DNA of 6,677 nt from Defluviitaleaceae bacterium. GTDB lineage: Bacteria > Bacillota > Clostridia > Lachnospirales > WRAA01. Location: the NCBI GenBank assembly GCA_009780445.1, contig WRAA01000112.1, positions 1 through 6,677 on the forward strand, written 5' to 3'. The notes under the pieces were generated by a model. The model ran no database searches and had not been told where the DNA came from. It was given only the letters and a program-made list of their open reading frames with translations. Position 1 is the first letter of the stretch. Each line of letters starts with the position of its first letter. Below, one piece after another: positions 5,287 through 6,677 of the stretch. Made by a program: the position numbers and the translations under genes.

Positions 5287-6677
5287 ATGAGGAGAATTCT
5301 GGCACTGATCCTGGCATTGTCGTTTGTGGCGGCATCGGCGGCGACTGTGTATGCCAATGTGCAGATAACGCACATCACCGACGCGACTGTTACGCAGATC
5401 GTCAGCACATCGGCGATACGCGTACAGCTTAGCGGCGGGCGCACGGCTCTTGTGCGCATCCACGGCGTAAATCCGATTGTCGGCGTGCCGAACAACAACG
5501 AACACGCGCGGGCGTTTCTGAACAACAGCGTGATGGGCCGAACCGTGCGGCTGACACCGCCGGGCGGGTCGCCTCAGATGGACGGCCGCTTCAACGTGAT
5601 GATAGTTGTGCTGGACGGCGTGAATATCGCCGAGCGTATCAACGGCGACACCATTTCTAACGTGGCGGACGTTCTGCCGCCGCGGCCTACGTTTGAAGAC
5701 ATGCGCTTTGCCGGCCAGCTCTTCGTCAACCGCGACGGACACTTCATCCCGCATTTCCGCGGAGACGGCTTCGACAACGAACCGCTGTGGTTCTTCTACG
5801 ACGATCAGTTCTTCCGCTTTAATCCGTTTAACACGGGGCGGACGCTGCTCTACTTCCGCTCGAACAACCACTTCTACCCCTTCTTCCCCGGCGGCAACCA
5901 CGACTTCACGGGCAACCTGTTCTACATCGGACCGGACGGAAACCGCCGAAACTTTATCCCCGGCGTAACGCCGCACATCGGCCGGGTCTACTTCTGGTCG
6001 CAGGGTTCGTACCACCTGTACGTGCCGTGGTTCTGGGGTTATACGCATTTCCCGTGGTATCAGTGGGGCGGCAGCAACCAGCCGTGGCTCGGCGGCGGCG
6101 GACAGCCGTGGCAGTGGAGCGGAGGGCACAACAACTGGCACCACTGGGGCTTCGGCGAACACAACAACCCGTGGTATCACTGGGGCGGAGCGAACAACCC
6201 TTGGTTCCACTGGGGAGGCTTCAACAATCCCTGGCAATGGGGCAGCCCAAACAATCCCCCGCACTTCGTGGACACCAACGACTTTATGTGGCACTGGAAC
6301 ATCGCCAACAGCCCGTGGTGGAACTGGAGCAGCCAGTGGACGCCCGGCGGATCCCTGCAATGGGGATGGGGCGGTACGTGGAACTGGGACGGATCCTGGA
6401 GGTTCGACGGTGTTTCGCAGCCGTGGCGTTTCGACGGAACAAATCCGGCCGGCATGGGTCAGTGGGTCGGCGGGGACAACATGAGCGGATCGTGGCAGTG
6501 GGACGAGGATTCTGAATCCTTCGTATTCCACGGAAGCGACAGAGCCTGGATCTGGGGCGAGACCGAATACCCGTGGCAGTGGTGGAGCGCGAACAATCCG
6601 TGGTACTGGGCGGGAACCAACAACCCGTGGCAGTGGGGCGGAGCCGTGGATCCCTGGGAATGGGACGGCGTGAGCGA
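5287..6677 (+). CDS. Predicted secreted protein: degenerate SNase-like domain plus aromatic and tryptophan-rich repeats (3' end beyond window)
   Basis: An open frame with no stop up to the window edge (463 residues visible). I do not recognise it as a named family. Residues 1-23 are a Sec signal peptide (Arg-Arg, then a hydrophobic core 'ILALILALSFVAA', cleavage likely after 'VYA' at 23; no lipobox). Residues 33-122 follow the staphylococcal nuclease OB-fold: 'ATVTQIV', 'LVRIHGV', 'HARAFLNNSVMGRTVRL', 'DGRFNVMIVVLDGVNIAE'. Arg57 and Arg101 fit nuclease Arg35 and Arg87, but the Asp/Glu positions read Ser42, Asn62 and about Val65, so catalysis is unlikely. Residues 145-247 form five Phe/Tyr-rich units. 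Residues 248-463 hold 41 Trp, with NNPWxxWGG-type repeats. Reality is supported by the ribosome site, signal peptide, domain match and Trp conservation through synonymous changes. Location is outside the membrane or on the surface. Function is unknown; binding of glycan or wall, or a structural role, is only a guess. Confidence 0.88.
   Translation, partial: MRRILALILALSFVAASAATVYANVQITHITDATVTQIVSTSAIRVQLSGGRTALVRIHGVNPIVGVPNNNEHARAFLNNSVMGRTVRLTPPGGSPQMDGRFNVMIVVLDGVNIAERINGDTISNVADVLPPRPTFEDMRFAGQLFVNRDGHFIPHFRGDGFDNEPLWFFYDDQFFRFNPFNTGRTLLYFRSNNHFYPFFPGGNHDFTGNLFYIGPDGNRRNFIPGVTPHIGRVYFWSQGSYHLYVPWFWGYTHFPWYQWGGSNQPWLGGGGQPWQWSGGHNNWHHWGFGEHNNPWYHWGGANNPWFHWGGFNNPWQWGSPNNPPHFVDTNDFMWHWNIANSPWWNWSSQWTPGGSLQWGWGGTWNWDGSWRFDGVSQPWRFDGTNPAGMGQWVGGDNMSGSWQWDEDSESFVFHGSDRAWIWGETEYPWQWWSANNPWYWAGTNNPWQWGGAVDPWEWDGVS
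5719..6027 (+). repeat. Five degenerate Phe/Tyr-rich protein repeats of about 22 residues
   Basis: Within the last gene, units start near Leu145, Leu167, Leu188, Leu211 and Val234 (spacings 21-23). Each has a short aromatic strand, a turn of three to six residues often with Asn, Asp or Gly, and a second aromatic strand ending near Pro: 'LFVNRDGHFIP', 'LWFFYDDQFFRF', 'LYFRSNNHFYP', 'LFYIGPDGNRRNFIP', 'VYFWSQGSYHLYVP'. The pattern resembles beta-hairpin repeats of surface-binding proteins (clostridial or choline-binding cell-wall repeats look similar in outline). No family match is claimed. Confidence 0.5.
6163..6261 (+). repeat. Tandem 10-residue NNPWxxWGGx repeats
   Basis: Residues 293-325 of the last gene. 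Asn-Asn-Pro pairs recur at 293, 303, 313 and 322, so the period is 10, 10 and 9: 'NNPWYHWGGA', 'NNPWFHWGGF', 'NNPWQWGSP', then a truncated 'NNPP'. The DNA copies differ at third positions (AACAACCCG, AACAACCCT, AACAATCCC), so the array is not a fresh duplication and protein sequence has been kept. Confidence 0.85.
6592..6672 (+). repeat. Second tandem array of 9-residue NNPWxWGGx repeats
   Basis: Residues 436-462 of the last gene are three 9-residue units: 'NNPWYWAGT', 'NNPWQWGGA', 'VDPWEWDGV'. The array is still running when the window ends, so the full copy number is unknown. Compared with the first array one residue is lost between the two Trp (WxW instead of WxxW). Confidence 0.85.

Noticed and set aside
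6027..6515. A 162-residue plus-strand frame overlapping the Trp-rich repeats
   Set aside because: It is another-frame reading of the same repeat DNA, has no ribosome site, and its repeats only mirror those of the real gene.
5263..6531. A 422-residue minus-strand open frame opposite the Trp-rich gene
   Set aside because: It is the reverse shadow of the plus-strand gene. It is Val/Arg/Pro-rich, has no recognisable domain, and lies against a frame with ribosome site, signal peptide and domain match. Long reverse frames are expected over G+C-rich repeats.
1..6677. CRISPR array, tRNA, rRNA or insertion sequence
   Set aside because: No regularly spaced direct repeats outside the coding repeats, no cloverleaf, no rRNA-like stretch, and no terminal inverted repeats with a transposase were seen.

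Overview
The window is a bacterial chromosome segment of fairly high G+C. It is mostly a compact five-gene plus-strand run, with one divergent minus-strand gene (tpx) and a decayed-looking ORF at the left edge. Adjacent rimO and pgsA, AGGAG-type ribosome sites, TTGACA/TATAAT-type promoters, an Rpn-type tail and a YhbY of the 99-residue type fit an anaerobic, Bacillota-like (clostridial) or similar gut-type bacterium. Taxonomy is an inference and no rRNA is present to settle it. Frequent ATA isleucine codons in an otherwise G+C-rich coding background agree with this but do not prove it.

Layout, left to right. (1) 37-342 is a 101-codon ORF that looks like the C-terminal tail of an Rpn/PD-(D/E)XK 'transposase' family protein, with the nuclease part missing. 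(2) 357-429 holds two hairpins between converging genes. (3) 432-923, minus strand, is thiol peroxidase (tpx). (4) 924-1098 is a divergent intergenic region with a clear sigma70-type promoter for each side, each with a 17-bp spacer. A TGTTAC-N7-GTAACA palindrome overlaps the tpx -10 box, and an 8-mer is shared by both promoters. (5) 1099-3069 thrS, 3080-4420 rimO, 4420-4947 pgsA and 4957-5256 yhbY are packed with gaps of 10, -1 and 9 bases, so they are almost certainly one translationally coupled transcript. (6) From 5287 to the window end runs an open reading frame without a stop (463 codons visible), starting 30 bases after yhbY.

The operon joins translation and ribosome functions (threonyl-tRNA synthetase, ribosomal protein S12 methylthiolation, a CRM-domain pre-50S binding protein) with membrane lipid synthesis (phosphatidylglycerophosphate synthase).

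The last gene is the unusual one. It encodes a predicted secreted protein with a signal peptide, a degenerate staphylococcal-nuclease-like (OB-fold) domain that lacks most catalytic residues, five Phe/Tyr-rich units of about 22 residues, and then a region of at least 216 residues of which 41 are tryptophan. That region is built on NNPWxxWGG-type repeats of 10 and 9 residues. I do not recognise this architecture as a named family, and it is the best candidate for something undescribed here.
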